A stretch of 64,000 nucleotides of DNA from an uncultured Dehalococcoidia bacterium. Lineage in GTDB: Bacteria; Chloroflexota; Dehalococcoidia; Lucifugimonadales; GCA-2712585. Of this stretch, positions 38,523 through 47,095 are shown piece by piece. Location: the NCBI GenBank assembly GCA_951812825.1, contig OX638324.1, forward strand, positions 692,459 through 756,458. Direction: 5' to 3'. The notes below the pieces were generated by a model, which saw nothing but the letters and a program-made list of their open reading frames with translations, searched no databases and was not told where the DNA came from. Numbering within the stretch: the first letter of the stretch is position 1; each line of letters opens with the position of its first letter. A program made the translations under genes and the position numbers.

Positions 38523-39245
38523 TCACGCAGTGACCTTCCTCCCCCAATGCAAATGCACCGCTCCAAACCCCGTCGACTCCCGCCCCACATCAACCAAGCC
38601 CACCCGCGCAAACACCCCCTCCAGCTCCTCCGGCGAAACAAACCCCTCCACCGACCTGGGCAGGTACGTATACGCCGACATATCCAGCGCCACCACCGCC
38701 CCCACCAGCGGAACCACCCGACGAAAATAGAACTTCACAAACGGACGCAGCGCCCCCCGCTCCACCGGCATCGTCTCCAGCGAAAGCACCCTCCCACCCG
38801 GCCTCACAACCCGCGCCATCTCCCGCAGCGACTGCTCCAAATCTGGAATGTTCCGCAAACTGAACGCCGAAGTCACGCACGCAAAGCTATCATCCCGAAA
38901 CGGCAGCGATAGCGCGTCTCCCATCGCAAAGCTCACCCGCCGCCGCCTACGCCTCCCATCCCCCTTCACCGACGCCCGACTCACCATCGGCTCCAGCAGG
39001 TCCATACCGATAACCTCCTCCGCCCCCGGCGTTCGCTCCAGCTCCAGCGCCAGGTCCCCCGTCCCCGTCGCCACGTCCAACACCGGCCCCTCCAACCCCT
39101 CCAACGCCAACCTCGCCGCCTTCCTCCGCCACCGGCTGTCCATCCCGAACGTCATCAAGAAGTTCATCAGGTCGTACCGGCCCGAAATACGAGAAAACAT
39201 CGCGGCTACGTATCGCCGCTTCTCCGAACCCCGTAGCCCCGCCAT
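38523..39245 (-). CDS. ubiE: UbiE/MenG quinone methyltransferase
   Basis: 240 residues. SAM-dependent C-methylation of demethylmenaquinone (MenG) or the ubiquinone precursor. Motifs: VAAMFSRISGRYDLMNFLMTFGMDxRWR at the N-terminus, glycine-rich LDVATGTGDLALEL, DALSLPFRDDSFACVTSAFSLRN, and GGRVLSLETM. Menaquinone is more likely than ubiquinone in this lineage. Last gene of the ubiD-ubiA-ubiX-ubiE operon, 2 bases after ubiX. Confidence 0.94.
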   Translation of the reverse strand: MAGLRGSEKRRYVAAMFSRISGRYDLMNFLMTFGMDSRWRRKAARLALEGLEGPVLDVATGTGDLALELERTPGAEEVIGMDLLEPMVSRASVKGDGRRRRRRVSFAMGDALSLPFRDDSFACVTSAFSLRNIPDLEQSLREMARVVRPGGRVLSLETMPVERGALRPFVKFYFRRVVPLVGAVVALDMSAYTYLPRSVEGFVSPEELEGVFARVGLVDVGRESTGFGAVHLHWGRKVTA

Positions 39246-39247
39246 CC

Positions 39248-39850
39248 TCAGTAGCGCGGTTCCCGGTCCGAACTGCCCCGATAAACGTGCCGATCCGAAA
39301 GCCCGGGTTCCACGTCCAGCGACACCAAAATCCGTTCCACAAAGTAGTCCACCACCTCGTCGATCCCCTTCGGCTTCAAATAAAACGGCGGCTCCGGTGG
39401 CATCACCTGCACCCCCATCCGCGCCAGCCTCGCCATGTTCTCCAGGTGGATGGCATGAAGCGGCGTCTCACGAGGCACAATCACCAGATTCCGACGCTCC
39501 TTCAGGCACACGTCCGCCGCCCGCAGCAGCAAGTTGTTCGCCATCCCGTTGGCTAGGGAAGCTACGCTCGCCATGCTGCACGGCACAATAACCATTCCCC
39601 CCGTCGGGTACGTCCCGCTCGCTATCGGCGCGCTCATTTCGTTAATCCCGTACGACGTGAAAAATGGACTCTCCCGCCACGCCGATAGGTAGCTCGCGAA
39701 CGACTCCGGCATCTCCTCCTGCCACACCATCTTGGCCGCGTTCGTGCACACCAGCGCCGTCGGAGTCTCCCGCGTCAGCAGCGCCTCCACCAGCTGCTCG
39801 GCAATGACTGACCCGCTCGCCCCCGATATGCCCACCACCACCGGCTTCAC
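39248..39850 (-). CDS. ubiX: Flavin prenyltransferase
   Basis: About 200 residues from a GTG at 39850 that overlaps the ubiA stop (GTGA); a longer in-frame reading to 40084 runs antisense-free through ubiA and is rejected. Makes prenylated FMN, the cofactor of UbiD. Motifs: VVVGISGASGSVIAEQLVEAL, IVPCSMASVASLANGMANNLLLRAADVCLKERR-type region (GMANNLLLRAADV), and LVIVPRETPLHAIHLENM. Its partner ubiD is in the same operon. Confidence 0.95.
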   Translation of the reverse strand: MKPVVVGISGASGSVIAEQLVEALLTRETPTALVCTNAAKMVWQEEMPESFASYLSAWRESPFFTSYGINEMSAPIASGTYPTGGMVIVPCSMASVASLANGMANNLLLRAADVCLKERRNLVIVPRETPLHAIHLENMARLARMGVQVMPPEPPFYLKPKGIDEVVDYFVERILVSLDVEPGLSDRHVYRGSSDREPRY

Positions 39851-40716
39851 GCGAACACCGCCAGAGACACCGCCAGCAATAGCACCAGCCCCACGTAGCT
39901 GTTGAACTTCAGCGCCGCCACAGGAACTTTCGACAGGTCCGAAGGCTTCACCAGCGAGTTCTGGTACACCAGCACCGCCGAAGCGATCCCCCATCCCACG
40001 AAGTAGAACACCCCAAGTTCCATCCAGATCCCCAGCGCCAGCAAACAGCCCGAAGTTACTACGTGCATCAGCCGCGCCGTCCACAACGCCCCCGCAATCC
40101 CGAACCGTCCTGGAATCGAATGGATGCCATATTCCTTGTCAAACTTGAAGTCCATGCAAGCGTAGATAATGTCGAATCCCCCTACCCAGAACGCCACCGC
40201 CCCCGCCAGCAGCACCGCCTGCGGCTCCAGCGTCCCCGTCACCCCCACCCACGCCCCCGCCGGCGCAATCGCGTCCGCCCACCCCAAAATCAGGTGACTC
40301 CCCCACGTGAAATACTTCGCGTATGTATAAAGGAAAAGCACCGCGATCACCAGCGGCGAAAGCGCAAACGCCAGCGTGTTGAGCTGCGACGCCGCAAACA
40401 CGAACACCCCCATCGAAACAAGCATCATCAACAGCATGTCCCGACGCTTCAGCAGCCCTATCGGAATATGCCGGTCCTTGGTGCGAGGATTCGCCGCGTC
40501 CTCCTTCGCGTGCACCAGCCGGTTCGCCGTCATCGCCACCGTCCGCGCCCCCACCATCGCCACCGTTATCCAGATGAACTGAGAAAGCGTCGGCAGCCCG
40601 TCCGCCGCCAGAAACATCCCGATGTAAGCGAAAGGCAGCGCAAACAGGCTATGCTCGAACCGAATCGAAGCCAGCACAAGCCGCACCTTGTGAGGAAGCG
40701 CCGCTGCGGGGTTCAT
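39847..40716 (-). CDS. ubiA: UbiA-family prenyltransferase (4-hydroxybenzoate/MqnP-like)
   Basis: 289 residues from the ATG at 40716, overlapping the ubiD stop by four bases (ATGA). Integral membrane protein with about eight helices. The first polyprenyl diphosphate/Mg motif region is NRLVHAKEDAANPRTKDR and the second aspartate motif is DIIYACMDFKFDKEYGIHSIP. In the futalosine menaquinone route the equivalent is MqnP, followed by UbiD- and UbiX-like decarboxylase partners, which matches this operon. The futalosine assignment is inference; no mqnA-E genes are in the window. Confidence 0.92.
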   Translation of the reverse strand: MNPAAALPHKVRLVLASIRFEHSLFALPFAYIGMFLAADGLPTLSQFIWITVAMVGARTVAMTANRLVHAKEDAANPRTKDRHIPIGLLKRRDMLLMMLVSMGVFVFAASQLNTLAFALSPLVIAVLFLYTYAKYFTWGSHLILGWADAIAPAGAWVGVTGTLEPQAVLLAGAVAFWVGGFDIIYACMDFKFDKEYGIHSIPGRFGIAGALWTARLMHVVTSGCLLALGIWMELGVFYFVGWGIASAVLVYQNSLVKPSDLSKVPVAALKFNSYVGLVLLLAVSLAVFA

Positions 40717-42167
40717 ATCCCGTAACTCTCCCATTTGGAGTCCACCATCTCCTTCACCTCCGGGCTCATCACAATGTCCGGCGGCCACTCCCGGTGATAT
40801 CCTTCACCCGGCCCCTTCGTCGTCGCGTCAATCCCCACCTTGCTGCCGAACTTTGGCGCCGTCGATGCGTGGTCCAGGTCGTCCACCGGCCCCATCGCGA
40901 AGAAAATATCCCGCTCCGCATCCAGATTGTTCGTCACCCGCCACGCCACTTCCGACACGTCGTGCACGTTCACGTTGTCGTCCACCACAATTATCGCCTT
41001 CGCCAGTGCCATCAACCCCATCCCCCACAGCCCGTACACCACCTTCCGCGCCTGACCCGGATAGTCCTTCTTCACCGAAACGATTACCAGGTTGTGGAAC
41101 ACCCCCTCCGCCGGCATGTTCATGTCCACCACTTCCGGCAGCACCAGCTGAATGATGGGCAGGAAGAACCGCTCCGTCACCTTCCCCATGTAATAGTCCT
41201 CCATCGGCGGCCTCCCGACGATGGTCGTGGGATAAATCGGCTCTCTCCGGTGCGTGATGCACGTTATGTGAAATACTGGGAACGTGTCCGCCAGCGAATA
41301 ATACCCCGTGTGGTCGCCGAAAGGCCCTTCCGTCCGCTCGTCCCCCGGAGTCACGTACCCCTCAAGAATAATCTCCGCCTGCGCCGGCACCTCCAGGTCC
41401 ACCGTCTTCGCCCGAACCATCTCCACCGCCTCCCCCCGAATGAACCCAGCCGCCATCATCTCGTCCACGTTGGGAGGAAGCGGCGCCGTCCCCGACCAGA
41501 TCGTCGCCGGGTCTCCTCCCAGCGCCACCGCCACGTCCAACCGGTCCCGACCCTGCTCTTTCGAAGTCCGATAATGCGCCGTCCCAACCTTTTGCGTCTG
41601 CCAGTGCATCCCGCACGTACGCTTGTCGAAAACCTGCATCCGGTACGTCCCCACGTTCCGCACCCCCGACTCCGGGTCCTTCGTGATAACCAGCGGCAGC
41701 GTGATATATCTCCCGCCGTCCTCCGGCCAGCACTTCAGAATCGGAAACTTGGTCACGTCCACCTCGTCCCCCTCCAGCACCACCTCCTGACAGGGCGCGC
41801 TCCGCACAATCTTCGGACGGACGGAAGCCACTTTCATAAGCTGACCCAGCGCCCGCACCTTCTCCATCACACCCTTTGGCGGCCCCTGTGCCAGCCCCAG
41901 CAGCCCCCGCACCTTGTCACCCAGGTCCTCCAGGCTCTCGGCGCCCAGCGCCCACGCCATCCGAGGCTCCGAGCCGTACATGTTTATCAGCACCGGAACA
42001 TCGTACCCCTCCACATTCTCGAACAGCAGCGCCGGCCCGCCGCTCTTCGTCACCCGGTCGCAAATCTCCGTAATCTCCAGGTCCCAGGTGACCGGCGTGC
42101 TTATACGACGAAGCTCGCCCCTGCTCTCCAGAAAATCAACAAAATCCCTGAGATTCCTATATTTCAT
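40713..42167 (-). CDS. ubiD: UbiD-family decarboxylase
   Basis: 484 residues. prFMN-dependent decarboxylase acting on the prenylated aromatic acid. Markers: LRDFVDFLESRGELRRI start, GGRYITLPLVITKDPESG, the catalytic EGPFGDHTGYYS segment, HRREPIYPTTIVGRPPMEDYYMGK, and KAIIVVDDNVNVHD. The normal length and intact motifs suggest an active enzyme. First gene of the operon, coupled to ubiA. Confidence 0.95.
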   Translation of the reverse strand: MKYRNLRDFVDFLESRGELRRISTPVTWDLEITEICDRVTKSGGPALLFENVEGYDVPVLINMYGSEPRMAWALGAESLEDLGDKVRGLLGLAQGPPKGVMEKVRALGQLMKVASVRPKIVRSAPCQEVVLEGDEVDVTKFPILKCWPEDGGRYITLPLVITKDPESGVRNVGTYRMQVFDKRTCGMHWQTQKVGTAHYRTSKEQGRDRLDVAVALGGDPATIWSGTAPLPPNVDEMMAAGFIRGEAVEMVRAKTVDLEVPAQAEIILEGYVTPGDERTEGPFGDHTGYYSLADTFPVFHITCITHRREPIYPTTIVGRPPMEDYYMGKVTERFFLPIIQLVLPEVVDMNMPAEGVFHNLVIVSVKKDYPGQARKVVYGLWGMGLMALAKAIIVVDDNVNVHDVSEVAWRVTNNLDAERDIFFAMGPVDDLDHASTAPKFGSKVGIDATTKGPGEGYHREWPPDIVMSPEVKEMVDSKWESYGI

Positions 42168-42411
42168 GCGTCTACCCTGACGAAAACGAGGTTTGGAATA
42201 GCGCCGAAAATCTTCAAGGCAACCTCAATTATACCCCAAACCCGCCCTTACCAACCCCCACCCCCTCTTACGCAGGGACGAACCTTGTGGCAGTCCGCCA
42301 CCTTTAAACGTGCAATCGACTCCCCTTTAGGCCGTTCGCGAACCGCCCGCCAGACGCACCTATACCAGAGAGAGTGCGCCCTCTGGCGCAAAAGCTAACT
42401 ACAGTGGGGGT
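42168..42411. repeat. Intergenic with one palindrome copy
   Basis: A degenerate copy of the palindromic repeat (GCCGTTCGCGAACCGCCCGC, 42331-42350) lies between the ubiD start and the zinc-ribbon gene. Nothing else was recognised. Confidence 0.5.
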
Positions 42412-42720
42412 CTAGTAGCCGGCAGATCGCTGGCGGGTAAAGCAGTCCTGACAGTAAACAGGACGAATGCCCCGTGGCTGGAAGGGGACCGTGGTCTCCA
42501 CTCCACACTCAGCGCAAATGGCGTCGTACCGCTCTCGCTGGTACCCGCCGTCTCCGCGCTGGGATCGCCGCGACGATCGGCAGCTCGCGCACCGCTTAGG
42601 CTCGTTCGTGAAGCCTCTCGTCGCAAAAAATTCTTGCTCTCCGACAGTGAAGACAAAGGGTGTTCCACAGTCCACACAGGTGATGGTCTTGTCCGCTAGT
42701 TCCACAGGGCTATTCCTCAA
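42412..42720 (-). CDS. Small double zinc-ribbon protein
   Basis: 102 residues with four CxxC pairs: CVDCG and CASC form one probable zinc site, CAECG and CQDC the second. The first half (ITCVDCGTPFVFTVGEQEFFATRGFTNEPKRC) matches the 'probable zinc-ribbon' (zf-trcl) family, widespread in Chloroflexota and plants; the function is unknown. The second half (FQPRGIRPVYC) is a second ribbon of the CxxCxREPVYCxxC kind. Probably cytoplasmic nucleic-acid- or protein-binding. Confidence 0.8.
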   Translation of the reverse strand: MRNSPVELADKTITCVDCGTPFVFTVGEQEFFATRGFTNEPKRCASCRSSRRSQRGDGGYQRERYDAICAECGVETTVPFQPRGIRPVYCQDCFTRQRSAGY

Positions 42721-43303
42721 TTTTTGGCCGCAAGGCCAGTATCAGTGCGTCCCTCGACGCAACCCCAACATTATACACGTTTTTCTTCATACCACAACCA
42801 CCCAAATTCCTCCTTCTGACACCTCCCTCTTGCCTCAATCCCCTTTATCCTTTACACTTCCTAACATGAAAACACATGAACGCATACGCACTTATATCAC
42901 AAGTCTCATGGACCCCCGGATCTTCCTCACCACCTCCCCTGGCCCCTCCACCCCCTCTCCATGTCCGTCGATGTTCGGGAGCTCCACCCCCACCTATTGG
43001 CAGACTCTGTATCACACCTTTTCGCCAAAATCCTCCATCTTTTTTTTGGAACGAATTTCGAACCCACAATCAGCCGATTTCACGCCTGCAACAGCCTCAA
43101 TACCTCACTATTCGTTTTGAATAACCATTCTCTCCCACGCCTGAAATTCTTGAAACGAGTCATTCGTCTCGGCTTCGTTCCCCATTTGTTCTTGATAGCC
43201 AGTCTCGCCAAATCCATCGACCCACCCCTCACGCCGACCTACTACCCATGCACACCAACTTCCCCCTATAATATCCCCCAACCCAACCCATAGGAGTAGC
43301 AGC
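42721..43303. other. Divergent gene-free region
   Basis: 583 bases between the zinc-ribbon gene and the SDR gene. It is more AT-rich than the surroundings, especially 42760-43200, with a T-run at 43040-43047. AACGAAT at 43050 and ATTCGTT at 43110 echo the motif of the 22.7 kb region. A TATAAT at 43267-43272 lies 32 bases before the SDR start. No gene or remnant was recognised. Confidence 0.45.
43267..43272 (+). promoter_or_regulatory. Putative -10 box of the SDR gene
   Basis: Perfect TATAAT followed after 32 bases by the ATG, with an AGGAG ribosome-binding site between. No convincing -35. Confidence 0.4.
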
Positions 43304-44056
43304 ATGAGACTCAAAGGCAAGGTCGCCCTCATCTCAGGCGGTGCCCGCGGCATGGGCGCCGTGGAAGCAAAACTCTTTGCCTCAGAGGGCGCTAGCGTCG
43401 TCATCGGCGACATCCTCCAAGATGAAGGCCGCCAGGTCGCCGCCGATATCAACGCCGACGGCGGCAACGCCCGCTTCATCAAGCTCGACGTCACCCGCGA
43501 AGACGACTGGCAGGCCGCCGTCGACCTCGCCGTCTCCGACTTCGGTAAGCTCGACGTTCTCGTTAACAACGCCGGCATCGGCGGTACCCACTTCCTAGGC
43601 GACATGTCAAAGAAAGCCTGGGACGCCATCATGGACGTCAACTCCACCGGCGTCTACCTCGGCACCGTCGCCGCCATCCCAGCCATGCGACAAGCCGGCG
43701 GCGGCTCCATCATCAACATCTCCTCCCAGCTCGGCATCGTCGGCGCCGACACCGGCCATCCCGCCTACCAGGCCTCCAAGGGCTCCGTCCGCATCTTCAC
43801 CAAGTCCATCGCCATCCACCACGCCGGGGACAACATCCGCTGCAACTCCGTCCACCCCGGCCCCATTGAGACCCCCATGACCCAGAACATGAACGACAAC
43901 AAGGAGTTCGGGCAACGCATGCTCTCCAAAATCCCCATGGGACGCGTCGGCCAGCCGGAAGAGGTCGCCTACGGTGTCCTCTACCTCGCCTCCGACGAGT
44001 CCTCCTACGTCACCGGCTCCGAACTCGTCATAGACGGCGGTTGGGTCGCCCAATAA
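43304..44056 (+). CDS. Short-chain dehydrogenase/reductase (SDR)
   Basis: 250 residues, classical SDR. The cofactor motif is SGGARGMGAVEA in place of TGxxxGIG; NNAG is NNAGIGG; the catalytic Ser is in INISSQLG, with Tyr and Lys in YQASKGSV. The end LASDESSYVTGSELVIDGGW is typical. Asp at the end of beta-2 (VIGDI) suggests NAD(H). Alcohol or 3-oxo substrate unknown. Monocistronic; the start is fixed by AGGAG. Confidence 0.93.
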   Translation: MRLKGKVALISGGARGMGAVEAKLFASEGASVVIGDILQDEGRQVAADINADGGNARFIKLDVTREDDWQAAVDLAVSDFGKLDVLVNNAGIGGTHFLGDMSKKAWDAIMDVNSTGVYLGTVAAIPAMRQAGGGSIINISSQLGIVGADTGHPAYQASKGSVRIFTKSIAIHHAGDNIRCNSVHPGPIETPMTQNMNDNKEFGQRMLSKIPMGRVGQPEEVAYGVLYLASDESSYVTGSELVIDGGWVAQ

Positions 44057-44345
44057 CCCCAATGCCATCCCAACCTATCTTCTCCCTTAACTTACATGTC
44101 ATCCTGAAGAGGCTCCGCCTACATGTCATCCTGAGGAGGCCCCGCGACGAAGGATCTCGCCCCCGTGACTACCCCCTCTCCTCATTACACCCTTCCTTCC
44201 ATTCTGGTAGGGGCGGTTCGAGAACCGTCCGACCTCCCACACCCAATTACCGCCCATCTCTTGTTCCTGCAAAGGCAGGAACCCACTCTCAGCCTGAGCC
44301 CCACTGTCCCCACAACCAACTAACCACCTCCCTCACTACGGCCCT
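44057..44345. repeat. Intergenic repeats, including a nested tandem pair
   Basis: Two head-to-tail copies of the common element lie at 44097-44160, the first truncated ('TGTCATCCTGAAGAGGCTCC'), the second full. A palindrome variant GGGCGGTTCGAGAACCGTCC (about 44211-44230) and a 'CTTGTTCCTGCAAAGGCAGG' copy (about 44259-44286) follow. Confidence 0.7.
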
Positions 44346-44352
44346 GAAACAG

Positions 44353-44381
44353 TTGATTGAATCTCCATCCCTTCCTATAAT
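44353..44381 (+). promoter_or_regulatory. Sigma-70 type promoter of the hotdog-plsX-fabG operon
   Basis: TTGATT (44353-44358), 17-base spacer, TATAAT (44376-44381). Transcription would start near 44388, leaving a very short leader before the GTG at 44400, which also lacks a clear ribosome-binding site. Confidence 0.6.
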
Positions 44382-44399
44382 TTCTCCACCCTGCTGAGC

Positions 44400-44810
44400 G
44401 TGAATTCATTGACCTCCACCACCAGACCAAGAACCCTCTCCTTGGGACAATGGACCGCCACCCCCGAATTCGTGGCCGAATACCTTTCCACCCTGGATTC
44501 CCAGTCCAGCCTCTACTCCGACCACAACCTCGTCCCCCCAATGGCCCTCGCCGCCCGCACCCTGGGCCTCCTCATCGAAAAGCTCGGCCTCGCCTCCGGC
44601 ACCGTCCACACTTCCCAGGAAGTAACCGCCCTCAAGCCCGTATACCTCGGCCAGGCAATCTCCGCGCAGGCCAAACCCTCTCGCCCCCTCCGACGCGGTC
44701 AGTGGAAATTCCTCTCCGTAGCCTTCACTCTATACGAAGAAAATGCCGATGGCCCGGGACAAAAAATCCTGAAGGGCAAGACCACCGTCATGTCCCCCGT
44801 GGAGGCCTGA
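44400..44810 (+). CDS. Hotdog-fold dehydratase-like protein, first of a pair (HadA/FAS1-type N-terminal)
   Basis: 136 residues from a GTG. Sequence such as VPPMALAARTLGLLIEKLGLASGTVHTSQEV and PVYLGQAISAQAKPSRPLRRGQWKF fits the non-catalytic 'MaoC-like N-terminal/FAS1-type dehydratase' hotdog domain. It lacks the D-x4-H catalytic pair. Partner of the catalytic hotdog protein encoded 5 bases downstream; together they resemble the HadA/HadB (3R)-hydroxyacyl dehydratase heterodimer. First gene of an operon with plsX and fabG. Confidence 0.7.
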   Translation: MNSLTSTTRPRTLSLGQWTATPEFVAEYLSTLDSQSSLYSDHNLVPPMALAARTLGLLIEKLGLASGTVHTSQEVTALKPVYLGQAISAQAKPSRPLRRGQWKFLSVAFTLYEENADGPGQKILKGKTTVMSPVEA

Positions 44811-44815
44811 TCCAA

Positions 44816-45244
44816 GTGCCTTCCCTTGACTCCAGCGACAGCCTTCCCGCCATACAGAAGACCATCACCCGCGAGCAGATCCAACGCTACAGCCACGCCT
44901 CAGGCGACTTCAACCCCGTCCACCTAGATGAAGAATTCGCCGCCCAAAGCTCCTTCGGCCGCATCGTCGCCCACGGCATGATGACCCTCGCCTTCCTCTC
45001 AGAGATGCTCACTGAACGCTTCGGCGTAAACTGGCTCTCCACCGGCAGCCTCAAGGTCCGTTTCAAGCGCCCCGCCTATCCCGGCGACATCCTCTGCACC
45101 TGGGGCAAAGTCACAGACCGGAAGGAAGCCTCCGACCATACTCTGGTAAAATGCGACGTGGCCCTACGCAACTTGGACAACGATGAAGACCTGATAACCG
45201 GCGCCGCCACCCTGCGCCTGCCCAAAGTCCAGGAGAATCAATGA
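44816..45244 (+). CDS. MaoC-like dehydratase (HadB-like)
   Basis: About 142 residues from a GTG 10 bases after GGAGG. The hydratase/dehydratase motif is SGDFNPVHLDEEFAAQSSFGRIVAHGMM, with catalytic Asp and His (D-x4-H) and the G-x-HGM tail. The C-terminal part has VRFKRPAYPGDILCTWGKV. Acts on (3R)-hydroxyacyl thioesters in chain elongation, with FabG encoded downstream in the same operon. Its stop overlaps the plsX start (ATGA). Confidence 0.88.
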   Translation: MPSLDSSDSLPAIQKTITREQIQRYSHASGDFNPVHLDEEFAAQSSFGRIVAHGMMTLAFLSEMLTERFGVNWLSTGSLKVRFKRPAYPGDILCTWGKVTDRKEASDHTLVKCDVALRNLDNDEDLITGAATLRLPKVQENQ

Positions 45245-46356
45245 CCGGCTCCAACGACTACGTCCATCTTCTAGGTCATTCCGATCGCACCCCCTCATGT
45301 CATTCTGAGCGCAGCGAAGAATCTCGCCCTGAAGGTGACCCACCCTACCGCGTAGCCGTCGACGCCATGGGCGGTGATTTCGCCCCGGCGGAAATCGTAG
45401 AAGGCGCCCTCCTCGGCGCCCGACTTCACAACATCCATGTAATCCTGGTCGGCGACCCACCCACCCTCCGGTCCGAACTCGAAAGACTGCAAGTCTCCCC
45501 CGACTCCGTTCCCCTCGCCCCCTCCCAGGGCAGCATCACCGAGGGCGAACACCCCGCCCGTGCCCTCCGCAAGAACCCCCGCGCCTCCGTCGCCGTCGCC
45601 ACCGGCCTCGTCAAGGCCGGCAAGGCCGATGCTATGGTCTCTCTCGGCTCCACCGGCGGCGCCATGGCAAGCGCCGCCCTCGGCCTCGGCCTCCTCCCCG
45701 GCGTCGAACGCCCCTGCGTTGGCGGCCCCTTCATCTCTCTCGCCCCCCACACCGCCATCCTCGACGTTGGCAGCAACATCGACTGCCGCCCCCAACAGCT
45801 CTTGAGCTTCGCCGTCATGGGCTGCGTCTTCGTCCGCAAGTTCCTCGGCATCCCAAACCCCACCGTCGGCCTCCTCAGCGTCGGCCAGGAAGAGGGCAAG
45901 GGTAACCGCCAGGTTCAGGAAGCCTACCCCATCTTCAAGGAGAGCGGCCTGAATTTCGTAGGCAACGTGGAGGGATCCGACATCCTCTCCGACAAGATCA
46001 ACGTCGTCGTCTGCGACGGCTTTGTCGGCAACGTCCTCCTCAAGTTCGCCGAGTCCCTCGGTGGCTCCGCCGCCTCCTTCCTCCAGGACAAGCTCCGCGG
46101 CAAGCTCCCCGACGAAGATCTCCGCCGCCTATCCCAAAGCCTCTACGACCTCACTAACCGTTCCCGCAAGACCAGCGGTCCCCTCTTCGGCGTCAACGGT
46201 AACGTCATCGTCGGCCACGGCGCCTCCAGGAGCCGTGAGGTCGCCGGCGCCATCGAGACCGCCAAGCGCTGCATCCAGCTGGACATGGCCAACAGCATCA
46301 GGCAAGAACTCACCCAATTCGAAGAATTCATCGGAGCACGCCAGAATGGCCCCTAA
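45241..46356 (+). CDS. plsX: Phosphate acyltransferase PlsX, with a repeat-derived N-terminal insert
   Basis: 371 residues. PlsX makes acyl-phosphate from acyl-ACP for membrane lipid synthesis. Family core starts at about residue 35: YRVAVDAMGGDFAPAEIVEGA, then SLGSTGGAMASAALGLGLLPGVERP, GNVEGSDILSDKINVVVCDGFVGNVLLK and FGVNGNVIVGHGAS. The first 34 residues are extra relative to normal PlsX. Codons 20-29 (CHSERSEESR) are a copy of the dispersed 'TGTCATTCTGAGCGCAGCGA' repeat in frame. The ATG at 45241 is kept because it overlaps the upstream stop (ATGA). Confidence 0.93.
   Translation: MTGSNDYVHLLGHSDRTPSCHSERSEESRPEGDPPYRVAVDAMGGDFAPAEIVEGALLGARLHNIHVILVGDPPTLRSELERLQVSPDSVPLAPSQGSITEGEHPARALRKNPRASVAVATGLVKAGKADAMVSLGSTGGAMASAALGLGLLPGVERPCVGGPFISLAPHTAILDVGSNIDCRPQQLLSFAVMGCVFVRKFLGIPNPTVGLLSVGQEEGKGNRQVQEAYPIFKESGLNFVGNVEGSDILSDKINVVVCDGFVGNVLLKFAESLGGSAASFLQDKLRGKLPDEDLRRLSQSLYDLTNRSRKTSGPLFGVNGNVIVGHGASRSREVAGAIETAKRCIQLDMANSIRQELTQFEEFIGARQNGP
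45298..45329 (+). repeat. Interspersed repeat captured inside the plsX coding sequence
   Basis: A full copy of the common intergenic element (TGTCATTCTGAGCGCAGCGA, then AGAATCTCGCCC) lies within the 5' end of plsX and is translated as CHSERSEESRP without breaking the frame. Confidence 0.85.
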
Positions 46357-47095
46357 TCTTGAAGGCCACGTAGCCCTCGTCACTGGCGCCTCCCGGGGCA
46401 TCGGACGCGCCGTCGCCCTCCGCCTCGCCGCCGAAGGCGTCAAAGTCGCCGTCAACTACAACTCCGGCGAAGCTCCCGCCCAGCAGCTCGTTGACAAAAT
46501 CTCCGCCCAGGGTGGCGAGGCCCTCCCCCTGCAGGCCGATGTTGCCGAAGAAGCTCAGGTCAAGTCCATGGTCGCCCAAGTCCGCAAGCAGTGGGGCCGC
46601 GTCGATATCCTAGTCAACAACGCCGGCATACGCAAAGACCGTCTTCTGATGCGCATGACTACCCGGGAATGGGACGACCCTATCAACGTGAACCTCAGAG
46701 GCGCCTTCTTCTGCACCAAGGCCGTCCTGCCCCTCATGGTCCGGCAGCGACGCGGACGCATCATCAACATGTCCTCCGTCGTGGGAGTCGCCGGCAACCC
46801 CGGTCAGGCCAACTATGCCGCCTCCAAAGCCGCCCTCATCGGCCTTACCAAGTCCGTCGCAAAAGAAGTCGCCCGAAGAAACATCACCGCCAACGCCCTC
46901 GCACCGGGCTACATCCTCACCGGCATGGTCGAAGAACTTTCCGACGACTTGAAGCAGATGATCCTTGACCGCGTACCCATGAACCGTCTCGGCGTCCCCG
47001 AAGATATAGCTGGAGTCGTCGCCTTCCTCTGCACCGACGAGGCCGGCTACATTACCGGACAGGTAATCCGCGTCGACGGCGGCTTGGCCATCTAA
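46346..47095 (+). CDS. fabG: 3-oxoacyl-ACP reductase
   Basis: 249 residues from the ATG at 46346, overlapping the end of plsX by 11 bases. Classical SDR with TGASRGIGRAVA, NNAGIRKD, INMSSVVGVAGNPGQANYAASKAALIG (Ser-Tyr-Lys) and FLCTDEAGYITGQVIRVDGG. The NAGIxKD and GNPGQANYAASK segments are characteristic of FabG. Reduces 3-oxoacyl-ACP in fatty acid elongation; genomic partners are PlsX and the hotdog dehydratase pair. The stop overlaps the end of the convergent ygfZ gene. Confidence 0.93.
   Translation: MAPNLEGHVALVTGASRGIGRAVALRLAAEGVKVAVNYNSGEAPAQQLVDKISAQGGEALPLQADVAEEAQVKSMVAQVRKQWGRVDILVNNAGIRKDRLLMRMTTREWDDPINVNLRGAFFCTKAVLPLMVRQRRGRIINMSSVVGVAGNPGQANYAASKAALIGLTKSVAKEVARRNITANALAPGYILTGMVEELSDDLKQMILDRVPMNRLGVPEDIAGVVAFLCTDEAGYITGQVIRVDGGLAI

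Noticed and set aside
39248-40084. Long start for ubiX (278 codons)
   Set aside because: The extra N-terminal part lies wholly inside ubiA in another frame, and the GTG at 39850 gives the normal family length and a GTGA overlap.
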